A stretch of DNA of 64,000 bases from Mikania micrantha (lineage: Eukaryota; Streptophyta; Magnoliopsida; Asterales; Asteraceae). This document shows, in pieces, positions 1 to 13,000 of this stretch. The stretch lies in NCBI GenBank assembly GCA_009363875.1, contig CM018690.1, positions 5,010,788 through 5,074,787 on the forward strand, read 5' to 3'. The notes below the pieces were generated by a model. That model was given only the letters and a program-made list of their open reading frames with translations, made no database searches and had not been told where the DNA came from. Within the stretch, counting starts at the first letter, position 1, and every line of letters starts with the position of its first letter. The translations under genes were made by a program, and so were the position numbers.

Positions 1-2702
1 GAAATAGTTTGTCATGAGAAATACATACGTATCCCCTTACCTTCTGGCGAAACTCTAAGAGTATTTGTAGAAACTTCTAGCAAAGGTCTTAAGCTTATGT
101 CATGCACTAAAGCACACAAGTACCTTAGGAAGAAACGTATTGCATTCTTAGCTCACATTGTGAAGAAAGAGAAAGGAAAGAAAATTGAAGATGTTCCAGT
201 GATACGGGATTTTCCAGAAGTATTTCTAGATGATTTTCCGGGTCTTCCACCAGAACGTCAAGTAGAGTTTCGAATTGACTTAGTACCTGGTGCGAACCCT
301 GTTGCCAAGGCTCCCTACAGACTTGCGCCTTCAGAGTTGCAAGAATTGGCGAGTCAACTACAAGAGCTGACTGATAAAGGATTTATTCGCCCGAGCCATT
401 CGCCATGGGGTGCACCGTCCTGTTTGTCAAGAAGAAGGACGGGTCATTCCGGATGTGCATCGACTACCGCGAATTGAACAAGCACACAATTAAGAATCGA
501 TATCCATTGCCGCGCATCGATGATCTCTTCGATCAGCTTTAAGGCTCGGCATGGTTTTCAAAGATCGATCTTAGGTCTGGGCATCATTAGCTTCGCGTAC
601 ATGAAGATGATATTCCCAAGACAGCTTTCAGAACAAGATATGGCCATTATGAATTTTTGGTAATGCCCTTCGGCCTTACCAACGCACCTGCGGTTTTCAT
701 GGACCTCATGAACCGGTCTGCAGGCCATACTTGGATAAATTTGTGATTGTATTCATTGATGATATTTTGATCTACTCAAAGACCAAAGAAGAACACGAGA
801 AACACCTTAAGTTGGTTTTGGAAATCCTGAGAGAAGAGCGACTGTATGCTAAGTTCTCTAAATGTGAATTTTGGCTTAAAGAAGTTCAATTCTTGGGGCA
901 TATACTCAACGAATATGGTGTTCACGTAGATCTAGCAAAGATTAATGCGGTGAAGAATTGGAGTACACCGAAGACACCCACGGAGATTCGATCATTTCTC
1001 GGACTTGCCGGTTACTATCGCGGTTTCATTTTCGAATTATTCTAGGATGCTATCCCGCTTACTTCTTTAACTCAAAAGAATAAGCCACATGAGTGGGGAC
1101 CAAAGCAGGAAGAGGCGTTTCAGACTTTGAAGCAGAAACTTTTGATGCACCTGTCTTAACACTGCCTGATGGAAATGATGATTTGTGGTTTACTGTGATG
1201 CATCCAACCTAGGTCTCGGTTGTGTTCTCATGCAACGGGGAAGGGTTGTGGCCTATGCATCAAGGCAGCTGAAAATTCACGAGAAGAAGTACACTACACA
1301 CAATATGGAACTCGGTGCAGTCGTGTTTGCCTTGAAGATATGGAGACATTATCTTTATGGCACGAAGTGTGTAGTCTTTACTGATCATAAGAGCTTGCAA
1401 CATATTCTCATCAAAAAGAACTTAATATGAGACAACGGAGATGGGTTGAACTGTTAAATGATTATGACTGTGAAATTCGCTACCATCCTAGTAAAGCGAA
1501 TGTTGTAGCAGATGCGCTTAGTCGTAAAAGTCAAGTTCAGATCCATAGTGTCCGAGTACACTCTAGTCTCCGTAATGATGTTCTCGCAGCCCAACAACAC
1601 TCATTAGCTCAAGATGACTTGAAAAATGAGATGTCTTGCGGGGCTGAAATTTTATTGGAAACTAAGGATGATGGCTTGATGTACTATTTGAATCGGTTGT
1701 GGATACCGAACAGGGGTGATCTTAGGACGGTGATTATGGATGAGGCTCATAAGTCTCGTTACTCAATCCATCCAGGCTCTGATAAGATGTATCAAGACCT
1801 TAGGGGCTTGTACTGGTGGCCTGGAATGAAGAAGGATATTGCTGAGTATGTGTCTAAATGTCTTAACTGTGCCAAAGTCAAGGCAGAACACCAGCGACCT
1901 TCGGGATTGTTAATACAACCAGAGATACCGATGTGGAAGTGGGAGAATATCTTCATGGATTTCATTACTAAACTCCCACGAACCACGAACGGTAAGGATA
2001 GTATTTGGGCAATTGTTGATAGATTGACAAAGTCGGCTCACTCCTTACCGATACGCGAAACGTACCCTGTGCGAAAGTTAGCGCGTATCTACATTGATGA
2101 GATCATTAGCCGAGATGGTATTCCCTTAAGCATAATATCGGACCGTGATGCTCGTTTCACGGCACGATTTTGGGAATCACTTCACGAAGCATTTGGAACA
2201 AGACTGGATCTTAGCACCGCTTATCATCCTCAAACGGATGGTCAAACGGAGCGAACGATTCAGACATTGGAAGACATGTTGAGAGCTTGTGTCATCGACT
2301 TTGGTGGCAATTGGGATAACCATTTACCATTGGTTGAGTTCTCGTATAACAACAGTTATCACGCGAGCATTGGTATGGCACCGTTTGAAGCTCTTTATGG
2401 CAGGAAATGTCGGTCACCTATTTGTTGGACCGAAGTCGGCGATTCGCAGATTACTGGTCCTGAGATTATCCAGGAAACGACTGACAAGATCCACCAGATC
2501 TGTGACAATCTGTTAGCTGCTCGCAGTCGACAGAGGAGTTACGCGGACAAACGAAGGAAACCTTTAGAATTTGAAGTGGGAGATATGGTATTGCTTAAAG
2601 TGTCGCCTTGGAAGGGTGTTGTTCGATTCGGAAAGAAAGGAAAGCTTGCTCCACGTTATATTGGCCCTTTTAAGATTCTTGAACGGATCGGGAAGGTTGC
2701 TT
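1..2702 (+). pseudogene. E1: broken Ty3/gypsy pol (Tekay/Del-like), cut by window start
   Basis: This is the middle and end of a gypsy polyprotein: the end of the protease region, reverse transcriptase, RNase H and integrase. Open segments lie at 97-477, 731-1045, 1185-1430 and 1427-2704 in shifting frames. Visible motifs are FIDDILIYSK of RT (about 757-786), the RNase H Asp regions (about 1190 and 1380), the integrase HHCC zinc region (about 1760-1890) and the DDE residues, including the Glu in GQTERT near 2248. Breaks include a 1-base loss near 415, stops near 541 and 588, a base loss near 715, and several indels between 1020 and 1420. Compared with the intact relatives in this window, E1 is closest to E3 and E4. 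It stops abruptly near 2702, inside the integrase C-terminal region, where opposite-strand leader DNA begins. The chromodomain and 3' LTR are therefore missing. It is non-functional. Confidence 0.93.
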
Positions 2703-2821
2703 AGTAATGCTTACAAATAGTAATGGTAATATCAGTGTGCAAATTCTAAGTGTAGTGTCTAGTGTAGAGCAGTGGCTATAGTCTAAGTTTACTATATGCA
2801 AACCTAGTTCCCTATAACCAA
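2703..2821 (-). other. Fragment of gypsy 5' leader next to a PBS
   Basis: On the minus strand this follows directly after a primer binding site and resembles in layout the leader start of E3 (left of 19799): both run from the PBS into a GGTTATAGGGAA-type stretch. It is only about 120 bases long and then joins E1 pol in the opposite orientation, so it is a truncated leader. Confidence 0.6.
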
Positions 2822-2834
2822 GGCTCTGATACCA
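2822..2834 (-). other. Primer binding site (initiator tRNA-Met type)
   Basis: The reverse complement reads TGGTATCAGAGCC, the usual plant retrotransposon PBS complementary to initiator tRNA-Met. It sits 3 bases outside the LTR end at 2838, as expected downstream of a 5' LTR on the minus strand. Confidence 0.8.
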
Positions 2835-2837
2835 GTC

Positions 2838-5725
2838 TGTCACACCCCCAAATTCCCACTCGTGGTGTCAGTCCACGTGGGTGTGACGTGGCCAGGATCA
2901 CAGCTCATGGTCATATAGAACGACTCTATATGAGTTACACAATCACACAGATTTGCAAGATAAACATGTTTTCAAATAAAGCAACGGAATGTTTATAACT
3001 AAAGCAGCGGAAATAATTAGATATCATAAGTAAATAAAGTTACAGCGGAATGCAAATTGTTCAAGACACTACATGGTTAAAATGTTTTGAAAACATTAAA
3101 TGCACACAACGCCTAAGACATGAGTCTATATGAAAGCCAGACTCCTTAGTGTGTCCTTGTGCGTGTCCTTGCGTGTGCTCCATCAGTTACCTGAGAATAC
3201 ATGCGAAAAGTGTCAACTAAAAAGTTGGTGAGTTCACAGGTTTAGACCGACACAAATAGTAAACAGATATATACTGGGTATGTTAAGTTTTGTCGTTGGA
3301 TACTACGATCCGTGGAGTGTGTCAGTTCATCTTACCGAAACTAGACTGTTTCCGTTTGCCTCCGCAGGTCATCGCTGAACCCGCATTCACATCGAAATTA
3401 CACTCGTTATGACCTCCAGTCAACATTGGTGCCGAGTGTGGTTAGTCAAACCCAGTAGTACTACGTAATTACGACTCGTTTGATACACAACTAACGGTAA
3501 GGATAAGTGAGGACTTTAAGTGATAAAAGTTACACTCGAAAATGGTTTTCACAACATACCAGTCATACATCTAAAACAGTTGCATAGTATTCTCACCCCA
3601 ATAGTTTAGCAAATCAGTTAAAGAGTAAAAGTGGGGCCGTAAACTCACCTGAGTTTGTGTAATGCGTTCTTAACAGAAATCGAGTAGCTCGCCGGCTAGC
3701 AGTTACCTATATCACAAAGGTGTTGTAAGTTTGTGTTCACATAGGTGGGTCTCACAGGACCATGTTCGTGTCTTAACAACATCAAGTTGTTATGTAAGTC
3801 GTGTTAACCGTGTTTGACCGTGTTGACCGTGTTTGACTTAACGACCCGTTGGTGACGGTTTGGATCAAGTGATCGTGTAACGTGCGGTTTAGTGTCGTGT
3901 GAAGTGTGCGGATACCAATAATCACTTCCGTGAGGAAACTTACTATTTATAGTAAGTTTCTATTTCAGGAAAGTTTCCAGATTTGGCAAGTCACGTGATC
4001 AATCAAAACCCGATTACCCTAACATTCTTATTTATCCTAAGTGAGAATGTTATCACATAGCACATCATCACATGAGGTCACATAAGTTGTTTTAATCGTG
4101 TTTGCGCATTAAAAGTTTCCTAAAATGGGAAGTTCCATTTATAGCGTACGTGTCATCGGAAACCATCTAATTTTGCATACTATAATCATGTTAAAGCATT
4201 TTAAACCACTTATCATGCATAAATCATACATCAAGATTATAAATCGGTTTTTCTAAAAATAAAGTTACTATAAATAGTAACTTTGTAATTTTTGCATAAA
4301 GATGACCACTTAAACACACCTAATCCATTTTTATGTCACCAATCATCAAAAGAAACCATTTAACATGATCTAAACATATCAACATAACCCAAATCATCAT
4401 TTAGCACTATTTCATCAACAAAAGTTACTAAAAATAGCAACTATGCCAAAATGACTTCAGTCATAATCAAGATCACATTCTAAACATTACCATCATCATT
4501 TTATTCATCAAGCAACATATTCCTATACATGCATGCTCATCATTTTTACCAAATCATCAGTTTGTAACTAAAAAGTTACTATAAATAGAAAGAATCAAAT
4601 ATAATCACATTTTAACCATGTTAATCATAACTAATCATGAGTTAACCTTCTAATATCATCAATAAACATCTATAATCATTCATAATCTTCCAAATACTCA
4701 TGGATTTTACATGCATGTATCTAATACATCATAAATCATCATTTTAAGCATATAGATACATGTACTACATCGTAGATCGTCATGAAATGCATTTTAATCA
4801 TCATAGATCATCACAAAACGCAATAAAATCAACAAACCCAGATCTGGAATTCGTGCATGTGTGTCAAAGGTGCTTGCATGTGGGTCTAGAGGCGTGCATG
4901 TGAGTGTTATGGTGATTTTAAGCTAGATTGAACATAGATTCTACCTTACAACGTCTTGGATCGTCAATATGTAGCAAGAACAGGTCTGGATCAGCTCTAG
5001 AAGGGGCTGAGGTTGTCGATACAGCAGCTACAAGGTGAGGGTGATGATGGATGGTGTTTCTAGCTTCTCTTCTAGCCTTGCAAGCCTTCAATGGAGTTTC
5101 TTCAAGGTTGTTAATGGCTTCCAGAGGTTCTAGGATGAAGTTGCAGGTGAAAATGGCGAGCAAGATGATCTGGAGCTCGAGTATTGAGAAATAGGGTGGC
5201 TATGAAATGATTAATCTTGATTTTATCAAGATTTTGCATGTTTAGATTCCAGGCGTATCGCCTGTCGAGTTCCTCTGACATCCAGGCGTTACACGCGAGT
5301 CGGCCGGCTAAGGGGCGTCCTTTCCTCATCCGCGCGCATCGCCAAGGGTCAGGGTGCCGGGTCAGGCGTACCGCCTGGCCCATTTTTCAGGCCCAATAAG
5401 CCCAATTTCATTGTTTTGAACCGAATTTCTCGTATTTCTCGAATAAGATCATCGTTTCTCGACACATAATCATTGTTCTAACTAAATTAGGTTTACCCGA
5501 ACCTATGTGCCGTGTTATTGTGCCGTGGGTTGGTCCGATCACCACCGTTCGTCATTCAAGACACGTGCGAGTGTTGTGCGATAATTCCTCGAATTATCGA
5601 TGTATTATAACTGTTGTGCCACGTGTCACACTAAATACAATTATTCTAGTGCCACGTATGAATTAATAATGCATATTATTATTAAAATAAAATAAATGCT
5701 GACCTGGAAATTGCGAGGTGTCACA
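2838..5725 (-). repeat. E2 family LTR, 2.9 kb, flanked by both a PBS and a PPT
   Basis: On the minus strand the LTR begins TGTGACACC at 5725 and ends GGTGTGACA at 2838, giving TG...CA ends and a length of 2888 bp. Its upstream side (plus-strand right) carries a polypurine tract and the end of the E2 pol, making it the 3' LTR of E2. Its downstream side carries a PBS and leader, as a 5' LTR would. Having both is abnormal and suggests a tandem or recombinant product. Short ORFs around 4918-5400 have no recognisable product. Several AGTTACTATAAATAG-like blocks occur at about 3940, 4260 and 4570. Confidence 0.75.
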
Positions 5726-5740
5726 TCATCCCCCAGTTAA
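5726..5740 (-). other. E2 polypurine tract
   Basis: The minus strand reads ACTGGGGGATGA directly before the LTR start TGTGACACC. This is the expected position and composition of a plus-strand priming PPT. Confidence 0.75.
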
Positions 5741-5744
5741 TAGG

Positions 5745-5761
5745 AATTTCATCCCGAAATT
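5745..5761. other. Stem-loop before the E2 PPT
   Basis: AATTTCATCCCGAAATT is an imperfect inverted repeat (7-base arms, 3-base loop, one mismatched pair). It overlaps the end of the pol ORF and lies just upstream of the PPT. Perfect versions occur at the same place in E3 (13692-13708) and E4 (29668-29684). Confidence 0.6.
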
Positions 5762-8700
5762 CAGTTCGTGTTGCCGGTGTTAGTCTGGTCGGAGAATAAG
5801 TGAGGGTATTTCTTTTTCATCTGGTCCTCCCGTTCCCAGGTGTATTCTGGTCCTCGTCGCGAATTCCATCGTACCTTCACGATTGGTATCTTACTAAGCT
5901 TCAACTTCTTGATCTCCCGGTCCATGATTTCTACCGGTTCCTCAACGAAGTGAAGTTGTTCATCAATCTGGATTTCCTCAAAAGGGATTGCGAGCGTTTC
6001 GTCCGATAGACATTTCTTGAGATTTGAAAAGTGAAACACGTTGTGTACACTACTCAATTCTTGCGGTAGCTGTAGTTCGTAGGCCACGGGGCCTATTTGT
6101 TTAGTGATCTCGAACGGTCCGATGTAACGAGGGTTTAACTTTCCCCGTTTCCCAAATCGGGGCGAGACTTTAAGAAGTACTCGATCTCCCACTTGGAATT
6201 CCAAAGGTTTGCGCCTCTTGTCGGCATAGCTCTTTTGTCGGTCTCGAGCTGCAGCCATTCTGTTACGTATTTGCACGATCTTGTCAGTTTTTTCGTGCAC
6301 AAGTTCGGGTCCGGTCAATTGGCTTTCACCAAATTCCGCCCAACAGAGTGGTGATCTGCACTTACGTCCGTAAAGTGCTTCAAACGGTGCAGCTCCAATG
6401 CTGGTGTGATAGCTGTTATTATATGAGAATTCTACCAAAGGTAGGTGAGTCTCCCAGCTGTTACCGAAGTCAATCACACATGCTCGAAGCATGTCTTCCA
6501 AGGTCTGGATGGTTCGTTCGCTGTGACCATCCGTTTGTGGGTGATAAGCAGTGCTCATATCAAATCTTGTCCCAAGTGCCTTGTGTAAGGACTTCCAAAA
6601 ATGTGCTGTGAAACGGCTGTCTCGGTCAGATATAATGGAGATTGGGACTCCGTGTCTGGATACGATTTCCTTCAAGTAGACTCGGGTTAACTTTTCCAGT
6701 TTGTCAGTTTCCTTAATCGGTAAGAAGTGTGCCGATTTCGTGAGTCGGTCTACGATAACCCATATGGTATCGCAACCACTTGCTGTCTTCGGCAGCTTGG
6801 TGATAAAATCCATGGAAATCTGTTCCCATTTCCATACTGGAATTTCCGGCTGTTGGAGTAACCCTGACGGTTTCTGATATTCGACCTTAACCTTGGAGCA
6901 GGTCAGGCACTTACTCACATAGATCGCGATTTCTGATTTCATGTTAGGCCACCAGTAAGTCGCCTTTAGGTCGTGGTACATCTTGTCGGAACCTGGATGT
7001 ACCGAGTATCTACTCTTGTGAGCTTCATCCATCACTACTTCTCTAAATCCTCCGTAGCGTGGAATCCAAATTCGATCCATCAGATAGTAAGCTCCGTCAT
7101 CCTTCTGTTTTATCTGTTTGTCCATACCCCGCATAGCTTCGAGGGTAAGGTTTTCCTTTTTCAGAGCTTCCTGTTGTGCAATACGGATTTGATTGGGTAG
7201 TTCAGAGTGAATGGTAAGCTGTAGTGCACGTACACGCTTAGTTGTTTCCTTCCGGCTCAGTGCGTCGGCTACTACGTTAGCTTTCCCAGGGTGATACTTG
7301 ATTGCACAATCATAATCACCTATCAGCTCGACCCATCTGCGTTGTCTCATGTTTAGTTCCTTTTGGTCGAAAATGTGCTGTAGGCTCTTATGATCAGTGA
7401 ATATAGTGCACTTAGTGCCGTACAGATAGTGTCGCCAGATCTTCAATGCGAACACTACGGCTCCCAATTCCAAGTCATGAGTCGTGTAGTTCCTTTCGTG
7501 CACTTTCAATTGTCGTGACGCATAAGCTATAACTTTCTCGCGTTGCATCAACACACAACCGAGCCCTTGTTTTGATGCGTCGCAATAAACTACAAAGTCT
7601 TCGCACCCGTCTGGTAGCGATAGGATAGGTGCACTGCACAATTTCTGCTTCAACAAGTCGAAAGTGACTCCTTGTTTCTCTCCCCATTCGAATTTCTTGT
7701 CTTTGTGCGTAAGGGAAGTCAATGATTGTGCGATCTTCGAGAATCCCTCGATAAATCGCCTGTACTACCCAGCCAATCCCAGAAACTGTCGCACCTCAGT
7801 CGGAGTCTTAGGTGCTGCCCAATTCTTGATTGCCTCAATTTTGGCTGGGTCTACGTGTATTCCTTTCTCGTTTACTATGTGTCCAAGGAACTGGACTTCG
7901 CGAATCCAAAAATCACATTTGGAAAATTTCGCATATAGTTGTTCCTTCTTCAGCAATTCCAAGACCGCCTTAAGTGATCGGCATGTTCTTCTTGAGTCTT
8001 GGAGTAAATCAGGATATCGTTTATGAACACGATTACGAATTTGTCCAGATACGGCTTACACACTCGATTCATGAGATCCATGAATACTGCCGGTGCGTTG
8101 GTCAGCCCGAAAGGCATGACTAGAAATTCGCAGTGTCCGTACCGTGTCCTGAAGGCTGTCTTTGGTATGTCTCATTCCTGTATTCTAAGTTGGTGGTAAC
8201 CGGATCTTAAATCGATCTTCGAATAGTAGCTTGACCCTTGTAATTGGTCAAACAGGTCGTCTATTCCAGGTAGAGGGTATCGATTCTTGATCGTTACCTT
8301 GTTCAGTTCTCGGTAATCTATGCACATACGGAATGAGCCGTCTTTCTTCTTCACAAATAAGACCGGTGCTCCCCAAGGTGAGAAGCTTGGTCGGATAAAT
8401 CCCTTATCTAACAACTCTTGCAATTGATTAGATAGTTCCTGCATTTCAGTAGGAGCCAATCGGTATGGTGCCTTGGCTATCGGTGCTGCTCCTGGTGTCA
8501 GATCTATCTGAAACTCCACTTGCCGTGCTGGTGGTAGTCCCGGTAGATCGTCAGGAAAGACTTCCGGATAGTCGCGAACAACTGCGATGTCCTCGATCTT
8601 CCGTTCCTTCTTTGGTTGTTCGGTGATAAGAGCTAGGATAGCCGTGTATCCTTTCTTCAGATACTTGTTTGCCTTCATGCAGGACATAATGTTTAACGGT

Positions 8701-9572
8701 ACTCCGCATCGTTCCCCCTGGATTGAGATCTGCTCTCCACTTGGCAACGCAATTCGCACAATCTTCTCGTTGCACACGATCTCAGCGTGGTTTGCAGATA
8801 GCCAATCCATTCCAATCACCACGTCGAAACTCCCGAGAGTTACCGGCATCAGGTCAATCACCAGTTGGTGGTTTGCTACGTCAGAACACACCCTTTGATG
8901 ATATGCTGCGTTTCAATCAGCTTGCCGTCTGCTAACTCTACGGTGTACTTATAGTCTAGTGGTGTTGGTGTCATATTAAGCAGTTTACTAAAATTACTAG
9001 AGATAAAACTCCTATCGGTACTGGTGTAAAATAATATACTAGCATAGACATTATTTAAAAGAAACGTACAAGTGACAACGTTTGAATCATCTTTAGCTTC
9101 TCCTGACCCGATCACAAATGCCCTGCCTCGTGCCGGATTCCCGCCGGCATTCTTGTTCTGCGGGCAGTCTCTGCGCATATGCCCCGGCTTCCCGCATGTG
9201 AAGCACCCCTTTAAGGTATCAGCTTTGTTGAGATTGGGGTTGGGGTTTGATCAGCATTCTTTGGCCAGGTGCCCGTTTCTGCCACAGTTTGTGCACTTGC
9301 CCTTCTTGCATGGGCCGAAATGATGGTAGTTACATCTGTTGCATTTTGGGCTGTTGCCCTGATATCCTCCCTTGCCTTGGGAGTTTGCCTGGGTGGCAAT
9401 GAAAACCTTTGCAGGTGCTGGCCGGTGCTGAGTTGGCTGCTGGGGTGAAAAGGTTCAGTTGTTGTTGGGCTCCCACTTCTTCTTGGGTTCTTGGGGTTTC
9501 AGATGTTTACCCCTCTTTGGCAGCTTTCCCTGGGCTACTGCCTGATCAGTTAGTTTGTGGGCAAGTCGGATC
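5761..9572 (-). pseudogene. E2: decayed gypsy gag-pol (Tekay/Del-like chromovirus)
   Basis: Read right to left it holds the C-terminal part of Gag with two CCHC knuckles (CTNCGRNGHLAKEC near 9260-9300; CFTCGKPGHMRRDC near 9165-9210), protease, RT, RNase H, integrase and a C-terminal chromodomain-like region ending WEREDQMKKKYPHLF. Positions 7722-5761 are open for 653 codons and keep the integrase residues. The first half is ruined: there is a stop just after the first knuckle (about 9252), and the protease DTGA box reads YTST (about 9025). There is a stop near 8172, the RT box FIDD reads FIND (about 8015), a frameshift lies near 7970, and LAGYYRRF carries a stop at 7765. The N-terminal Gag, leader and 5' LTR are absent; Gag ends abruptly at 9572 against E4 LTR sequence. 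E2 is clearly diverged from E3/E4 in both protein and LTR. Confidence 0.93.
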
Positions 9573-10095
9573 AGTGGCCGAACCTTGGGTATTAGTCGAT
9601 TATGGGATGGGCGAACCTATAAACCGCCGAATCACAAGGCACAAACCTAATCGAGCGAAGTGTTGAACGAGCCTTGAAATCAAGATGTTGGTTGAGCTAA
9701 TAAAACGTTAATGCAGCGAACCTTAACCGAGCCTTGAAATCAAGATGTTGGTTGAGCTAAGTGTTGAACGAACCTAAGGAATTGCAAGGGTTAATGGGTC
9801 GTGAAACTTGGGCTTGGGGCCGGACCTAGGGTGTTAGATTCAAAGCTCACAACTTAGAATTGGAATTTAAACTAATGAAAACGTGAGTGCATGCATGGAT
9901 GATTTATTTGATCACCACCTTTTTATTACTTTAATCTAAATTTTCTTTGGCATTATAGAATTTTGTAAAGATTTAAAGTATTAACTTTACATGTAAACAA
10001 TTTAACTACAATTTTATTAAACACAAAATGAATTTTATAGATTTAGATAAAGGTGGTGGAATCGAATAATTATACACGTGTGCATGAAGGTGAAT
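9573..10095 (+). repeat. E4 5' LTR, left piece
   Basis: It matches 31443-32043 of the E4 3' LTR almost base for base over most of its length, starting at AGTGGCCGAACCTTGGG. One block differs: the 3' LTR stretch at about 31528-31650, rich in CGAACC motifs, is replaced by a second copy of a 30-odd-base unit containing AGCCTTGAAATCAAGATG (copies at about 9670 and 9733). The last five bases (TGAAT) are the E3 target duplication. Confidence 0.85.
10091..10095. repeat. E3 target site duplication, left (TGAAT)
   Basis: TGAAT precedes the E3 LTR at 10096 and recurs at 23390-23394 directly after E3. The uninterrupted site occurs once at 32039-32043 in the other E4 LTR. Confidence 0.93.
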
Positions 10096-13000
10096 TGTAA
10101 CACCCCGACCGACGGCGGAATCATCGGGATGCCACGAGGGATGTGTAGATTGTTCAAAAGCTCATGGGCATCTAAATCATATCATCATATATCATTTAAT
10201 CAACCACAATAATTACACAAAAATCATGTTCATCATGAATCAATTACATCAAATACACAAAAGATTTAGTTAAACTAACTAAACTCTAATCGCCAGAAAT
10301 TTAGTTAATTAACTAAGTCCAAGAATCCTATATGATGATGATGTCCAAAATAGAAGAGATCATCCTCTTCATCCTACTTGTCTCCATCACCTGAAACATG
10401 TAAGAAAATCAAGTGTCAACTACAAAAGTAGTTGGTGAGTAATCATAAGTTTTTATACTCGAAAATGTTTTAGAAAAATGAGTTTAAAATTTAATGTTTT
10501 AAAATAGTTTAGTAAAATGCTTTGTTTAAAACGAGTGTAAGACTTATGATTTCCTTGAGAAAATCCATATGAATACCTGTATGAGATAATCCAACACACA
10601 TCCATCAATTCAACAGCCAAACACATACACAATCACATAACCACATAACCAAATCAATCATAGCCAATCACAAATAATCATAATCAAATATAGGCAATCA
10701 ATCCACAACAAATCAACCAAACTCAATCAATCATATTCTCAATCAATGTTCGTGACTATACATGATTCCTTATGTATTTAACATAAGTTAGATACATGAA
10801 TCATGGAGTGGTCGCTAACCACGTGACAATACATGAAGTCAAAGCAATTAACCGAAGTCAAGAGCAATACTTCACGGATGTGGAAACCCTCCACGTGACA
10901 ATACATGAAGTCAAAACAAATAACCGAAGTTAAAAGTAATGATTTCACGGAGTATGAGACAATACATGTAATCTTTGTTATTCACCGAAGTCAATAACAA
11001 TGTTTACACGGATTTATAATAATCAGTGATAATCCATAATAATGATAATTCATAATAGTGAATATCATAATGATAAACAGGTATTATCCTTGTGTTATCA
11101 AGATAATCTTTAAACCGGTATACATGTTTCACCTCCGAGTTTTAAAACTAAAACAGTTTAAAGAAAGGGAGGTTATGAGAACTCACCTGAAGTCCTTAGA
11201 ATTCGTGTTCTCGTGTTATGCGCGCTCGCGTATGTACTCAAACCAATTCAAGGATCTGTAGTTAATAGGTGATTGTGTTTATAAGCATTCGTGATTGATT
11301 AGAATTGAATGACCATTGCTATTTACTTTAACCTATAGGTACTTTATTAACTTAGCCCATTACATCAAAGTTAGAGTGATTCAACTAATGTTTATCATAA
11401 ATCATTAGTAGTTTATAATTTAAACTTGTTACATTTAGGCCACTTATTAAAAAAAATGAGCTTTGAGATCTTAGGTATATACTTATATCTATGTATAAGT
11501 AAATGGAGTAATTCCCTAATCCTCCATATAATTGTACATACATGCATGATTAAAGTATGGCCACCTTTTCCTAAGTTATTAAATCACCCTCCACATTTAA
11601 GTGATTATTTTTAAGCTGTGTTTCTAACCAATTTCATTACGTATATATAAAAATCTCATAATTTAAAGTTTCTTTCTTTAAGTAAAAGTGGTAATCCCTT
11701 AATTCTTCATGCATGCATGTTTACCCATAGTTTCCTATAATTGATGATCTTGTATTAATCTTAGTTAAGAATTTGGGTTGGTTTTTAGTCGAGGGCAGCG
11801 AACCTTTGGCTGCAGCCATGGGTTCGGCCCGACTTAAGTCATAGGTTGGGCTAAGAGGATCCAATCCAACCCCAGGGTTCGGCCAATATGGAACACAAGG
11901 TTCGGTCACCATGCAACATGAAGGGTTCGTGGGGGGTTCGGCTGAAACAAGAAGGGGTTCGCCATGCATGGTTCGTTGCCTGCATCCAAATGGTTCGTTC
12001 ACCCTAGAGGGTTCGCAGCTAGAGAGATGAGAGGGTTCGGCTTGATCTAGAAAACCCGAGGTTCGTAGCCCATGCTGTGGGTGACAGGTTCGCTAAACAC
12101 CCCGAATGGTTCGGTTAGATGGTATTTGGTTCGGCCAAGGGTTCGCCAGGCCAGGGTTCGGCCCAAGCTATTCCATGGTTCGGCTTTTGTGACCAGCAGG
12201 GTTCGTCGACCTGCTGTGCACTCCCTACCACGACCGAACCCAATCACCATCTTCATTACCCATCTCCCTTGCATTCTAAGCTTTTGCGCATCATTCATAG
12301 TCTCATTCAATCATCACTACCTTGATTAACAAGTTCTAAAACCCTAATCGTGATCAAAGTCGAGGATTATAAACACCTCACGTTTTTATCAAAAAACCGA
12401 AAAGAAAACAACAGATTTACCTCGATTCGTGAATCAAACGTAGGATCTTCTTGTACTTTCTTTTTATCTTCGATCTTGTGGTTGTTTAGGGCCAAGAATC
12501 ACGCGATTCCGTCAAGAAACGAGCTCGTAATCGTAGAGAGAAGTTGGAGGTTTTGTAGGTGACGAAAATATAGAGTTAGAGAGAGAGAGAGCTTGTTGGT
12601 GAAATGAAAGAAATGGTGGAGCCTTCCATCATTTGTATCAACCCGCTCCCGCGTGTTCGGTCTCGTTTTTATCGAGATTACCCAAAAATAATTTTCCGGT
12701 TATTCTCGTAAATAATATTTAGAATATAACTCGTTTAAATAAATATATTTCCCTTTTATAAAAGAATAGTTTTAAAGGAAACGATTTTAAATAAATCATT
12801 TCGTAATACAAATTCCGTTTCGTTTCGTTAATCAATTAATTAATAATTAAATTTATTCGAAACAATTTAAGTTGTGATTCCTAATAAACATTTTAAGTTC
12901 ACAATCATTAATTTAATATCGTTAAATATTATTTAATTATCTCATCGAAATGCGTTACTTACGTACGTATTCGTAAAGATCGTCACCTTTGCGAATCCGA

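Noticed and set aside
11058..12562. Several 60-95-codon ORFs in E3's LTRs, repeated at 20776-22280
   Set aside because: They recur only because the two LTRs are identical. They have no protein signature, and overlapping ones run on both strands.
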